Below are positions 47,076 to 59,900 of a stretch of 64,000 nt of DNA, one piece after another. The notes under the pieces were generated by a model that was not told where the DNA came from, searched no databases, and worked only from the letters and a program-made list of their open reading frames with translations. Source of the stretch: Brienomyrus brachyistius (Eukaryota > Chordata > Actinopteri > Osteoglossiformes > Mormyridae); NCBI RefSeq assembly GCF_023856365.1, contig NC_064540.1, positions 12,177,191-12,241,190 on the forward strand, in the 5' to 3' direction. Each line of letters starts with the position of its first letter. Position 1 is the stretch's first letter. Position numbers and translations under genes: made by a program.

Positions 47076-49697
47076 GTTCCATTTTCCTCACTAATTGTGC
47101 TGTAGTGTACTGTGTTTGCACAAACATCTTTGAAATCCTTGGGGCACTGAATAAAGGATCACATTTGTTATACAAGGAAGGGACAGGATTTGCGTTGGTG
47201 ACTGAGCCTTCTGGTTACCAGTAACGTGAGGCTTCTTCCTTCTTACAGAAGAGCAAACACAACACTGGTCAAGTATACAGTACAGAGGGAGAGCTGCTCC
47301 TGGCATGTGAGCTGGTCCAGTGACACACCTCTGTTCAAGGATCACACACTTCTGTGAGTTACTTCATTCAATTGCTTAATATTATTAAACATTTTGGTAA
47401 TAATAATCCTGAGTGATCACATTGTATAACTCAGGTATTTAACCGCTTATCCTGCTCAAGACTGGCATGGCGGGGTGGGGGGGGGGGGGGGGGGGGTTCA
47501 GGGGTAAGGCATAGAGCTGGAGAACATCCTGAACCTCACAATGCCCTCCTTTACTGAAACAGTCCATGTGAAATACCTCCACAAGCACAGAAATTTTCTG
47601 ACGGAAAGTGAACCTGAAGCTGGAGAGCAGCAAGAAGATTATGAGAGCGTCTTCAGAACAGAATACCTGCGGAGTGCCGTGGTGTTGCAGGACAAAGGCT
47701 GTTTCGGTCAGTTTACTTGTCAGTGTTGGCTCACTGTTCTGGTACGGAGACCAATCAGCATAGAGCTTTAAGAGGTAACCACAGCGTGTGGAGAATATAA
47801 GCAAAGCTGTTTAGGAGCCATGTGAGGAGATGAGCTTGGCAGAAAAGGATCAGCTTGTCCTGCTCATTTCATAGCCATGTTTAGAGTCAGTAAAAATAAC
47901 CCTGCATCTGCGCTTCTCCTCGCTGGGGCTGCTTAATCGCACGCTCCGCTTCAGCTCCCGCTACAGTTGCGACTTCTTTATTTTTTTCAAAATCACGCTG
48001 AGCTCGTCCGAGCTCACGGGGAGAGGGTGAGTAACGTAAGTGTGCAAGCGTGACACTGTGTAAAAGCGTGCAAGCATGCAGCTGAGTGAGGGCACCACGG
48101 AAAACTTTATTAGAAGGCCGCAGAGTGTATCCACAGAGGGACCGGGGCCCCCCTGAGGGAGTGCTGGAGGGGTGTGGTGGGGCCCTTCGGGGAACTTATG
48201 CATGTTGACAGCAGATAAGAAAATCTGGCAAAGAACCAAGGAAACCCTGTTACTAGAACCTTCCCCCCATGCCTGACATACACTGTGTTCTTTGTGGCTG
48301 TGGAAGAGCTGTTTTCTTTAGGCTTTACAATGTGCATGCAACCGTAAGTGTTATAATTATCCAGACCCTGCAGCTGTTCCTATAGTAAACCAAACGCATC
48401 GAGCCCCCCCATGCCCCCCACCCTATTTTTCATCCCCCTTTGTTGTTACCCGCAGGGAGTTTGTGAACCACATAGCATTAGCCGAACGCAACACTCTGTG
48501 ACTCAAGCGAAAACACATTCGGGCCCAGCTGGTGACTTCCTCCGCCTCTGCAGATCTGTGAACGCTGAACTGAACTGAACTGAAGAGTTACCCTCCTGCT
48601 CTGTGTCACGACCCCAGTGATGCTAACCTGCAGGAGGAGTCCGGATCAGGCCGTGCGTTTGCAGACAGGGCCACAGCAAGACGGGGCTGCGAATCCCCCA
48701 ATGCAGACGCTGGCTGTTTACCTGCTGCGCCACACTCGGCACCAGGGTACGGGCCACTAGTTTACTAGTTTAAGAAAGTAAACTAGATCTGCCAACCATG
48801 TACTCTTGCTGTTATCACTGCAGTCCCTCAAAGTCTGACCTCGAGCCAGAGACTGCCATTAGGGCTGATAACAGAGCTGATAATTTGCCTGACGCTACTT
48901 CCCTGACCCGCATGTGGTTCCAGGCCTCAAAGAGCCACTCCAGAAACATCCACTTTATCTCCCGTGGTGACTATATCGGATCCCTGTGTCCTGGGCCCCT
49001 AAGTATATCCCTGAGCGATGGAGGTAGGGTCCCAGGCTGTGGACGCCAGACCAGGCCCTATAGGCGGCCCCTATGGGGGCAAAAGGATGTGCGATTGAGG
49101 GATAGCTTGATACTACAAGTTCCCAGACAGCCTCCCTGCCAAAGTCATCAAGCTCAAGCCTGTGCTGGATTAGCATGGAGCTATTAAAACTGCACCATGC
49201 TTGGCTGCGTATGGGACCCCAGAGCAGGGTAATTCATTAATAATGCGACCTTCTGCCCTTGTCCCACATGTGAGTTAGTTTTACTGATTCTGCCCAGCAA
49301 CAGAGTAACTACATCAAGTTTTGCCCCGCCTCTCTCGCCCCCCTGTACCCCCAGCCTGACGAAGGTCACGACTCACTTGCCTGTAACAGCAGATAAGACA
49401 GAAGGCCTCAGCATCCTGACACCTCCCCCCACCCCGAACCAGCCTCGATTCCTGATGACGAAAACGACGTCCCACCCCCCATGCCACATGCTGGGTTAGG
49501 GCAAAGTGCCAGACGAATTCTGTTTATTACTTTTTAGCTTTTTACGATCCAGAGCCTGTAGGTAAAAACATCAAATTTCCAAAAAGCTTTTTTTTTTTCA
49601 TTTCTCAGAATTTCATTTAAAATCTTCCAGGAGAGTGTTTACATTTGCCAACACACGTATAATTAATTTAATATTAGTTGTCCTGTTTTCTGCATCC
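47076..49697. other. Gene-poor stretch, nothing recognised
   Basis: A G homopolymer (47477-47496) follows AACCGCTTATCCTGCTCA, a scrap of the reversed SINE 3' end. Frames at 47439-47804 and 48798-49187 have no motif I know and no splice context. Confidence 0.4.
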
Positions 49698-51155
49698 TAC
49701 AACCCTGTTTCCAAACAAGTTGGGAAACTATGCAAAAAGTAAATAAAGGCAATGATTTACAAATCATATAAACAGACATTTAATTAAAAATACAACAAAG
49801 ATGACATATCAAATGTCAAAACTAAGAAATGTTGTTGTTTTATGACAAATATAAGCTCAATTTGAATTTGATGCCAGCAACACGTTTCACTGAGATGGGA
49901 TGGGGGCATGTTTGCCACCGTGTTTCATCATCTCTTCTTTTATCACTCTGTAAACATTTGGTAACTGAGGAGAGCAGTTGCTGGAGTTTTGAAAGTGAAA
50001 TGTTGTCCCATTCATGCACGATATAGGATTTCCACTGGTCAAGAGTTCAGGGTCTCCTCTGTCATATATTTAATTTTATGATGTGCCAAATGTTTTCAGT
50101 GGGTGACGGATCTGGACTGCAGGCAGGCCAGTCTATCACCTGGACTCTTCTACAATACTACAGAAGCGTTGTACTGTTGTAATGCGGACAGAATGCAGTT
50201 TGAAATTGTCTTGTCGAAATATACAGGGTCATCCAGCGTTGATGGGATGGCTGCATATGTTTCTCCAAAACCTGCATCAATGATACCTCCCCAGATGTGC
50301 AAACTACCCAAGTCACGGGCACTAATGCACCCCCATACCATCACGGATCCTGGGTTTTGAATTGTATGCTGATAACAAGCTGCATGGTCCCTCTCCTCTT
50401 TAGCTTGGAGGACTCGGCGTCCATGATTTCCAAAAACAGACCACGGGGAAATTTTCCAATTTTCCTCAGCCCAACTTAAAAGAACTCAGGAGCAGAGAAG
50501 TTGCCATTGTTTCTGGATCATGTTCAGATACAGATTATTCTCTTTGCATGGTTGCGTTTCATCCTGCATTTGTGGATGCAGCAACAAACTGTGCTCACAG
50601 ACAGTGGTTTTCGGAAGTGTTCCTGAGTCCATGCAGTGATTTCCACCATGGAATTCTGTCTGTTTTTAATGCAGTGCCGCCTGAGGACCCGGAGATCACT
50701 GCTATCCAATATTGGTGTTCGGCCTTCTTCCCTACTACACGGATTTCTCCTGATTCTCGGAATATTGTAATGATATTATGTACCACAGATGATGAAATTC
50801 CCAAATTCTTTGTAATATTATTTGGAGGAACATTATTCATAAATTGTTGCACCAGCCTTCAACAGAGTGGTGAACCTCTCCCTATCTGCACTGCACAGAC
50901 ACACTGGGAGGCTCCTCATGTGCCCAGTCATCTTACCGACCTGTTGTCAGTTAACCTAACTAGTAGAAGTATTTAACCAGGTGTTTTGTTTTAGCATTGC
51001 ACAATGTATTTGTCATAAAACAACATTTCAATATTTGATATGACACCTTTATTCTATGTACAATTAAATATGGGCTTATATGATTCGCAAATCATTTTTC
51101 TGTTTTTATTTACGTTTCCCACAACATCCCAACTTTTTTTGAAAGGGGGTTGTAC
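49698..51155 (-). mobile_element. Tc1/mariner-like transposon with both ends and broken transposase
   Basis: The ends are inverted: CAACCCTGTTTCCAAACAAG at the left and, read inward from the right, CAACCCCCTTTCAAAAAAAG, each bordered by TA. The minus strand carries transposase pieces in order: a helix-turn-helix start (50852-50595: TKNLGISSSVVHNIITIFRE), a second DNA-binding part (50709-50524: EITAWTQEHFRKPLSVSTV), and part of the catalytic domain (50344-50150: MVWGCISARDLGSLHIWGG). Stops and frameshifts lie between them, so it is inactive. Its family is a familiar one in fish genomes. Confidence 0.85.
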
Positions 51156-53912
51156 AATGGCCAGTTAGTCCCATCAAACTAGACCACATTGACTTGGAAA
51201 AAAAAAAAACCTCTATTATTTCCCATTTTCAATTTAAGTTGAAACCTCACCAAACTGCATTTAAGATGGATTTCCATCCATCCATCCATCCATCCTTCTA
51301 ACCACTTATGCAGTACATGGTCACCTGTGGGGGCCTGGAGCCTATCCCAGGTAGTACAGGGTACAAGACTGGATACCAGCCCATTTCAGGGCATATCCTG
51401 TGTGATATCACACAGTCACACACTATTAGACCATTGGAGATAGCAGTTTTGAATGAAATAAATGAAATAAAAAAATCAAGAGTGAAGTACAGGGTCACAA
51501 AACAGCAGCAGATATGAATACCAAAGCAGGCGTTGTTAACCCAACCACAGCACAGCACATGCTGTATAACTACCACAGTAATTCAGAAACACCCAGTGGC
51601 CAATTTAGTAGCACAAACAGCCAACTCCACCAATCACGAGGTTACACTTCAGTACAGTACAGATAGGAACTGAGGAACATGGCCAGACTTGCTAAAGCTA
51701 ACAGGAAGGCTGCAAGTGCAAAAATAACTTCACATGCCACCGTAGTGTGCATAGAGTCATCTCCAGATATCAACCCTTGCAGTGGTTCTGGAGATTACAG
51801 GAGGTCATGTTTAGTGCTATAAAGAATTACCCAACGCAGTGGCGGTGGGCTGGCATGTGGCTCCTTGGTTTCAGGTACCAGTATCTGATTTCCATGGCCA
51901 GCAGAGTAATTTTATTACGCACTCCAGAGGTGTCAGAAAAGCTGACCGTGCACTCTGGCCCCTAACTTCGCTCTCACCAATACACATGCAGCCCTTTTCA
52001 GACACGCACTGCCAGACATCGCTAGACATAACTCAGAGGGGTTGTATGTATCGATCCAAATCAGTCATGCCGGACATTAAACGGATTTTACCCTGCTAGT
52101 TCCGTAGTATAAAGTCTGGGTAATTTCGGATTGACCTCCATGTGTCAATGAAGCAGGAAGAATTCCAGAATTCATTGGAAGTGAATGGCTGTGTTGTTGG
52201 TGTTTCTATCATGCATCGGGCATGAAAATAAAAACTGAAACACCGAGGGCTAAGAGGGTCACGAATACAAAGGAGACCCCAGTGAACACAGTTAACTGGA
52301 GAGATGACGGGATCAGAGAACCTGTTAGTAGTGCCGGAAGCAAAACACTGCGATTTCCGCAGCATACTTTTTGCGTCAAGGCCTGCCTCCCGCATGCACT
52401 ACCCAAGTGCCACCTCATCTAAACCAGAACATTTCCAGTAGGTGTAAATGTGTCCGGCACACATGTGAAAGGGCCACATCAAAAACGCCCTAACCTGATT
52501 CTCCAGGCAATGTCCAGAATTCATGTGTGAAAGCAGCCTGTGTGTGTGTGTGTCCCTTACAGGAGAGGAAGAATGAATTTGACTGTACTTCCTATACAAT
52601 GACAGTAAAGGTACTCCGAGTGTAGAGGAGACAGCGGCAAAAGTTTTTGCCACATTTCTTAATATCAAAACTCTACCACTGCAATGTTTGTATGTTTGGT
52701 GTGCAAAATCCCAGGCGTTAGTCATAGGGGTGTCGGCAATCCGATGTTCAGCAGTGCAGTGCCACTTCTCACACCAAGCAGATACGGTCACAGTCCCACA
52801 TGGCATCACCACAGCCATCTACGGGGACCCCCCCCCCCCTCCATGGTACTGAGAAAAGGGCAAAACGCTCGAGCTTGGCTGCATAAAAGAAATACAAGCA
52901 AACGCTCAGCTTTTCCGCAATTTTTTAATTTTTGTCCATTGTTTTTGGTATGGCTTTTTCCATAAGTAAAAGGAGTATGGAAATGGCCCCATTAAGGAGA
53001 GCGCCAGCACACTGCCAATAATCCGGCTAGAGAGAAGGTGCCGAACGACCCACAGGGACAAATTAAAAACAAGGTAACGAGACACAAAAACACTCCTAGA
53101 AAGTTTAACTTAAGTGTTCATTTAAATATCTTGACATAAATACTGTAAAATTTACCTTAGAATTGCAGCAACATTTAAAACTGTCGCACACACATCCTTT
53201 TATAAAGCAACATCTTACGAATGAAATTCGATTCAGTTGTACAAAATACACATGAAGTACAGTGTCAGCTACCTTGTGGATTTTACTCAATGTGCTTGCC
53301 ACATATTTCTGCTTAAAAAAACAACATTGCATACTGAAATCAGCTATGATTATCTACATCCATCTAGAGTAATGTAGGTTGCACTGTATCAAAGAGTCTT
53401 TTATAGCAAAAGGTGGAGGATGATGTTCACATTTGGGGTGAGGGTGGGAGAGAGTATGTGAAGAGTGCATATAAGAAAGTGTAGTCTTTAAGGCCTCGAA
53501 TTGGATAAGTGTCTTTCTGCAGGACCCAGCTGGATGGGTGGTGCCGGCCCCATGGGGTTGTACACGGACATTCTGTTGAGCCGCTGTCCTGTCGGCTCGC
53601 CCTTTTCCACACCCCAAACCCCCATCCCAAAAATGTCCAAGAAGCCAAGCCTCTCGGTCCTGTTGCCTGCCGACCCTCCCGGGGACCCTCCCACCGGCTC
53701 TATCCGCTTAGCCAGGCAGATCGAGCTCAGACGCTGTGAGGCGTCCCATGATTGAAACTAAATATTCAGAACAAAGAAATAATACCGAAAATAACGAACA
53801 TTGGACTGTGCTTCTGGCAGAACTTGACAACTTTCCAGACGTCGCAGCCAGGAGGGTTTCACCCTGCCCAATCAGTGCAACAGTCCAGCTCGTGCCTAGC
53901 GTGCGCGGGTCC
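51156..53912. other. Stretch downstream of rbm38 including its 3' UTR
   Basis: Beyond the SINE/LINE tail at 51274 I recognise no gene. The part nearest 53913 is expected to be the rbm38 3' UTR; a variant ATTAAA on the minus strand at 52924-52929 could be its polyadenylation signal, about 985 bases after the stop. Short frames at 53427-53755 have no motif. Confidence 0.4.
51274..51440 (-). mobile_element. SINE/LINE 3'-end fragment, reversed, with GGAT tail
   Basis: CCATCCATCCATCC, then CTAACCACTTATGCAG and GGCCTGGAGCCTATCCCAGG read as the reverse complement of the retroposon 3' end with its GGAT tail. A worn copy. Confidence 0.65.
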
Positions 53913-56900
53913 TTATTGCATGCGGTCAGGCTGCACCGGCTGGGGGGGGTACTGCAGGAAGGCAGCTGCCGGGAGGGACTGATGAATGGGTGCTGGAGTT
54001 GCAGGACTGGGAGCATAACTGTAGCCCAGAAACCCAGGCGAAGCAGCGTAGGGGTACTGCTCAAAGGCAGCAGAGGCAGCTGCATACTGGGCGTAGGCGG
54101 AGCTGTAATCGGTGTAGGTGGAGCTAACGGAGGAAGAGGCGGCGGCTTGGGCAGGTACCACCAGGCTGGGCTGAACAAAGGCCTGGGGATATATGTACTG
54201 CTGGGCCAGCCTGCAAAGACACACAAAAAGGAGTCAGGTACAGTGGAGAGCAGGGCATTCAGGGGGGCAAAACATGGTAAAAACAACATTTTCCAAACAA
54301 AAGGCACTGCAATTGTTCACACACCCACCCCCACCCCCGGTTAAAGGAACACACAATAAGGACAGAAAGTAAGTAGATGCTTCATATCTCGAGAGACTGC
54401 TTGAGTTACCAGGTGACCAACTGTTGAACTGTTCAAAGAGTGTTGAACATACACGGGTTTGTCGAGTCAGAAAATGGCCATATTCAAGAGTCACTAATGG
54501 TACAAATCCAGATTCAAAGATGGGAACAAGATACAAATGGATAAAACTTAATGTCATAGCCATTGCAAAAGTACAGCAGGATCCCACAGGGGAATGTAAC
54601 CTCATTTATGGTTACAGTAGTCACGTTAACATTATGCAACATGTGACTCAAAGACTGGCAGAGAATCTGAAAAGTGGCTGTTCTTCACAGTCAGAAAACG
54701 GAAGCAGCGTGTGGGAACCCAACCAACCCTACAGATGGGGAACCTGCAAGGGACCACCATGCCAGCTCTGTTCTTCCTCTTCTGGAGGAGGGGGAGGAAA
54801 CATTTAAAAGCCGATTGGGTGGGTTTTTATAAACAAAGTAGCACCAGGTGACAGACAGGAGGGGTGGGGGGTGAAGAGACCCAGGCGGAATGTAAAAACA
54901 AAAGTTAAAAACATCTCCCAGTCGTCTTCTGCATTTCCGATTCATTTCGGTACCTGCACTGTTATAATGCCTGTTTTGTCCAACTCTGAAAGGAGCCTGG
55001 GATTTTTTGCAGGCCTTTGTGTGACTAGACCTTGGCAAGCTGAAGACTACATTAAATTTAAGATGAATGGTTATCCATTCATATTTTAATGCAATGCCTT
55101 GGCGTTACATTTCGAACCCAGAAGAGCATCTTTCATATAGCGAAGAAACCAAAGTAGCTTATCAATGTTTACCAGCGCAAACCAACACAAGGGTCTGGGT
55201 TACTTGTCACAGCTCCAGAGTCCAAGGCCCAGGAAAAGTTGAACTAGCACCAGAGGTGGAAGTTCAGGTCCAGAAAGTTCAAATCCAGAGCAAGGTTTGG
55301 CCTCAACCAACCAGTTGAATATAAAGAGTCACAGCTGCTTGGCTGAAATAACACCCCAGTCTGGCTTTGTACTTTCTGCACTTGAACTTTCCACCTCTGA
55401 CTAGCAGTGATTTGGGGGGGTTGGGTGCTGCAGGACGGCCACCTGACATAGTGGGGAGGGGGGCCGACTGAGTGCACACTACCACGCTCCACCAATCACC
55501 TCACCCACACAGCAAACCCCCCCCCCCACCAAGCGGACACTCCACACTGCAAACCAAAGCCATGCCATGAAAGGAGAAGCGGGCCACACTGACGGGCTGG
55601 CGGCCGGCACCGAGCAGCACACTGCACACCAGCACACTGCACTCCGGCACCTTCGGGGGGCCAGGCGGACTGGGCCAGGCCATGCAGAGTCCTGCACCTC
55701 ACACGGCTCCTCCTCGCCCTCCCTTCTGGCTCGGACTGCTTCATCGGGGAGCGCAGGGCGCCCTGGGGGATATGCTGTGTGGGGCAGCCACAGCGCTGTC
55801 TCTGAGGGGAGGCGGCACAGCATGGACAGAGAGGCACAGCTGAACCGCACATGCAGCACCACCATATTTACCGAAAGAGTCACCACAAGCCACCTGACTG
55901 GCCCTTCCTGGCTCACGGTCAACCTCAGGAACTTACCTATTGGATGATTTTACACCATATAGCCCACATTTAGGGTCAATACCTCAGCACAACATGCCTG
56001 TAATGAATCATACGACTCTACAATCATCTAGACTGCCCGATTTCAATGGGACCCACAGCTCACTCAGACATAGCCCAAAAGACAGCCTGAAAGATTATGC
56101 TCCAAAAAGGCAGCAGCGATCAAATGGCTGGCAACCAGCCCTCCCAGTCATTCGAGGTTAGGTTCCTGCCAAACGATTGGGCAACCACCATTACGGCATC
56201 ATGGGAGAAGCCAAAAAGGACACACTGGCAGGCAAATCTGGACACTACAAGATTTAGATAGATATGCACACAGGAGGAAACACCTGGAGAACTCCATGAC
56301 ACATGGGAATATGCACAAGGAACCGACAGACACACAACCACACCTACAGCGGAGAAATGGCTTTGTGCAGGTAAATCAGTAAAGGCTTTAATGAGCCCCT
56401 GGGGTGATAACAGGAACACAAAAGGAGTGTGAATATTACATAGCGCACTAAAGAAAAGCACTCTGAAGAAAGCTTTAAATCTACCGATGCGTGTGCTTAT
56501 TCATGTCCAAGTGTGTGTGGGGAAACCATGCTAACCGGGGAGGGCCAGGGCATCAAAGTCTGGCCAGCAACAGCCGTCATCCATGAGCTCCTAGACAGTA
56601 CCTGCCTTTCCAAAAAAAACTTGCACCCCCTACACCACCCCTCCCACTTCAAAAGGTGTTGGTTTTCACCGTCTGAAGGCATAATCCCCTCCCATAAGCA
56701 AGCGCCTTCTGTCTGAACAGGATATGTGCGAAGCCTGCAACGGTTCCCCCCCCTTTGTCATGTTTAAAAAAAAAAAAAAAAAAAGACAGTGACAGTCCAG
56801 CCTTGCCCCCCCCCCCCCCCGTACCAGGCACGCAGCACAGCAGCAAATGCGTTCTGCTGTGCCCTCTGATCAGACAAGTGACCGGTGGAATGATATCGGG

Positions 56901-59900
56901 ACCAACGCCAACTACTCTACATAGTGGCCCTGTCTGCAAGTTTGCGAACCAAAATGGCGCTCAACAAAACTGAAGCCAAAAATGCCACAGAGTTGCAAGA
57001 CAAACTATGCTTTGATAATTTGTGGAATCTTAGGACCACAAATCTTAAGTCTCACGCATGGCTGCTTATGTGACCCGACAAGCTGTAAGCAAACCGAAGC
57101 TGCTCTCTCTGACACAAAGGTCATCATGAGGGCCTAGAAGCGCTTTAAATGTGATGAGAGGCAGACGCGACAAAGTCCACCCAAGTGGAGCTTCCTTCTT
57201 AGCAATAGGATTGGTCAATTATATGGAAGCTTACTGTGACAAAAGGGTCATTCTGCCACTGCAGATGCTTCCTGTTTGAATGGGGTGGTGGTGGTGGTGG
57301 TGGGGGGGGTTACAGACTAACAATGTCGGTTACAAAGAATGACTAGAAAACTCATGGAACCTCAGTTTACGTTGAAGGTTAGCATGACAGCAAATGACAA
57401 TGATCTAGAAATAGAACAGCCCCAGAACACTTGATCAGACAGACAGACAGACAGACAATGAAATACGCTCAATTTTCAGCTCGAGTGCCAGAGCATACAC
57501 TGACGTTTTTGGTTGGCTAACCCTCCACCGCCAGCACTGCTGTGGCTTAGCACCCTACTGTCCGAGCTGCTGATACGGGTCCCAAGGCCCGGCCAGAGCT
57601 GACTTTCCAATCCTACTCGAATGAAAATGGCTTAAGGCTCTGCGGGCAGGCAGACGATTACCACAACGAGCAGGTGGGACTGACACACGTGCCACTGCAC
57701 ACAAAGGAAAGAAAGCACGCGTGCTAGAGGTGGATTTCTTTAAGCACTAAATGTTGAGACGGATCAAAAAGCAGATGCTCCCTGGAGTGGTGCGGGGCCA
57801 ACGCTAAACCTTTGGGTCCCCTGGGGGCTTTTTACCAACAATGGGCCGTTAGAGCATGAATTACAGCTTATCGGCCTGAATGGTGTCCCGAGTGCCGTTA
57901 ACATAATGAGGCCGTCCGTGCTGTTCAAACAAGCTTCAACAGCGTCTGCATGACATTTAAAGATGAGAAATTAAAAAACCCTTTTCATGGTGTAAATCTC
58001 CACACAATACTGTACCAACTCAATTGGGAGATACTGAAACATCCCAGCAAATGTTGAACCAGAACAGGACGGAAAGGCAATCAAAACCAGAAAGACTGTT
58101 AACGAGGGGCTCAGCACTGCTACTTACCCATAATGCCTCTGGATCAGTGCGGGGCTGATCTGCTGCATTCCAACTGAGAAACCTGAGAGACACAGAGCAC
58201 AGAGCACATTAGCGGTAATGTGACAAAGCAGGGAAGCGGCCAGGAACCTTAGACATCTGGGGACCTTAGGATCCAAGTCACAAGCTGTTAGCTGGAAGCA
58301 AACCTGCGGAACTACGGCTGGACAATGGAGAATGCCTAGCTGCAAACTCCCTGCGAGAGAATGAGGCCTGTCATTGTGCGCTACACGATGATGGCAGGGA
58401 GGAGTAGGCAGCAGAAGAGAGACTGACCACATTGTGCTTGGAGATGGAACACAGAAAGGCTGCAGTGTTTGAGGAAACAAGCAGGCCACACTGTAAGGGG
58501 ACAGGCACCATAACGGGCAGAGCTGGACAAGCCACTTAAATCTAATCTGGAAGTATTAAAATTATTTTAAAAAGACTCAGCAACAAGGTCATGCCCTCGT
58601 GTCTGTATTCCTTGGAATAGACGCAAACCGCAATTAAATTTGCTATGCAATAACGTGAATTTGCCCATCCTAGTGACCCCAAAATTTTCAAAGTACCGGG
58701 GTTAAGCAAGCCTAGTGATGTTCGGGAGGCACAAGATGACTATTATCACACTGAAGAGCACTAAAGACAGATGATCCAGCCAGCACACCCAAACAAATGC
58801 AAAGGTTCTGGAACATAGTGATCAGGGGATTACGGAAAAACAAGAATCACTCTTAAAGGTGCATGGGGTGGCTGGGGGGGCACGCTTGGTACCTGTCCTA
58901 AGCCAGGGTACTGGCATCGACAAGGAGAGGCATAGCAAACACCTCAACCCTACCGGGACTTCAGCACAGGGTCTTAACTGGGACTTGAACAGCATTTACA
59001 GACCACATTTACTAGCAAGCTGTGCTCTCAGCATAAAACACAAGAGGCCAGTACAGACCAAGCATAAGGTGAAATATCTCAACTGCAAAAGAAAGCCTGT
59101 AGCCAACGTTGCTGTGCTGCTAGACTGCCTGTAACTTAACATAGCCTTTAGAAACACAAAGTGGTACAGAAATGGAAGCAATGAATGCATGCTTATTAGG
59201 ATAATTTGAGCAGCACTGCGGAAATCGCATGTTCACTTCAAGATGCACGTCAGAAAAGCAAAGTGACTGGAAAGATGTGGTCAGAATTTTTTTTACAAAA
59301 AAGAAATATCTGCAACATGACTGACTATTCAGAGTAACTACAGGCAGAAACAAGTAGCAGTTAATTCATACTTGTCAAACTAAATTTATCCATAACGAGC
59401 CTCACTGATAAATTATTCAAGTTTAGGGTTGAACGAACTTGAACTGCTATTGTTATGACACACATCAACAACATTTCCATCAATACACAAACAAATTAAT
59501 CCTGAGCATAACTGGAGGCGTTATGGTTACCGGGGTAGCAACAGGTATACACAGGTTGGTATTACAACGACATTTGTACTAAACTTCCTTATCAGAAAAT
59601 CAAGCCATTTTAAAAATCTAATTTGGCAAGATAACGCTTGTGTGTTTTAAGTTAAACCACAAAATGCGAGGAGTTTAAGACGTTCAAACGCATGATTTCA
59701 CCAATAACCTTCATAAGAGACTTTCAGTGAGGACACAGACAGCAGAGAGAACGTGAGTAAATCAACGGTCAGGTCTGCCCCTGGTCACACACAATTGAGT
59801 TTACGCAGCTGTGAGTGTCGTGTGTCACTGCCTGCACGGGACACAAAAGGCACTGTTCCCATATTCGCACACCTGTCTGCAGGCTGCGGGGCTTAGCTCC

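Noticed and set aside
47439..47804. Overlapping frames of 121 and 76 codons on opposite strands
   Set aside because: One contains a proline run from the poly-G tract and neither resembles a known family.
48798..49187. A 129-codon plus-strand frame
   Set aside because: No recognisable motif and no supporting exon structure.
53708..54344. Frames of about 200 codons on both strands at the end of rbm38
   Set aside because: They are shadows of rbm38 exon 4, whose frame joins correctly to exon 3 and ends in the conserved DRMQ.
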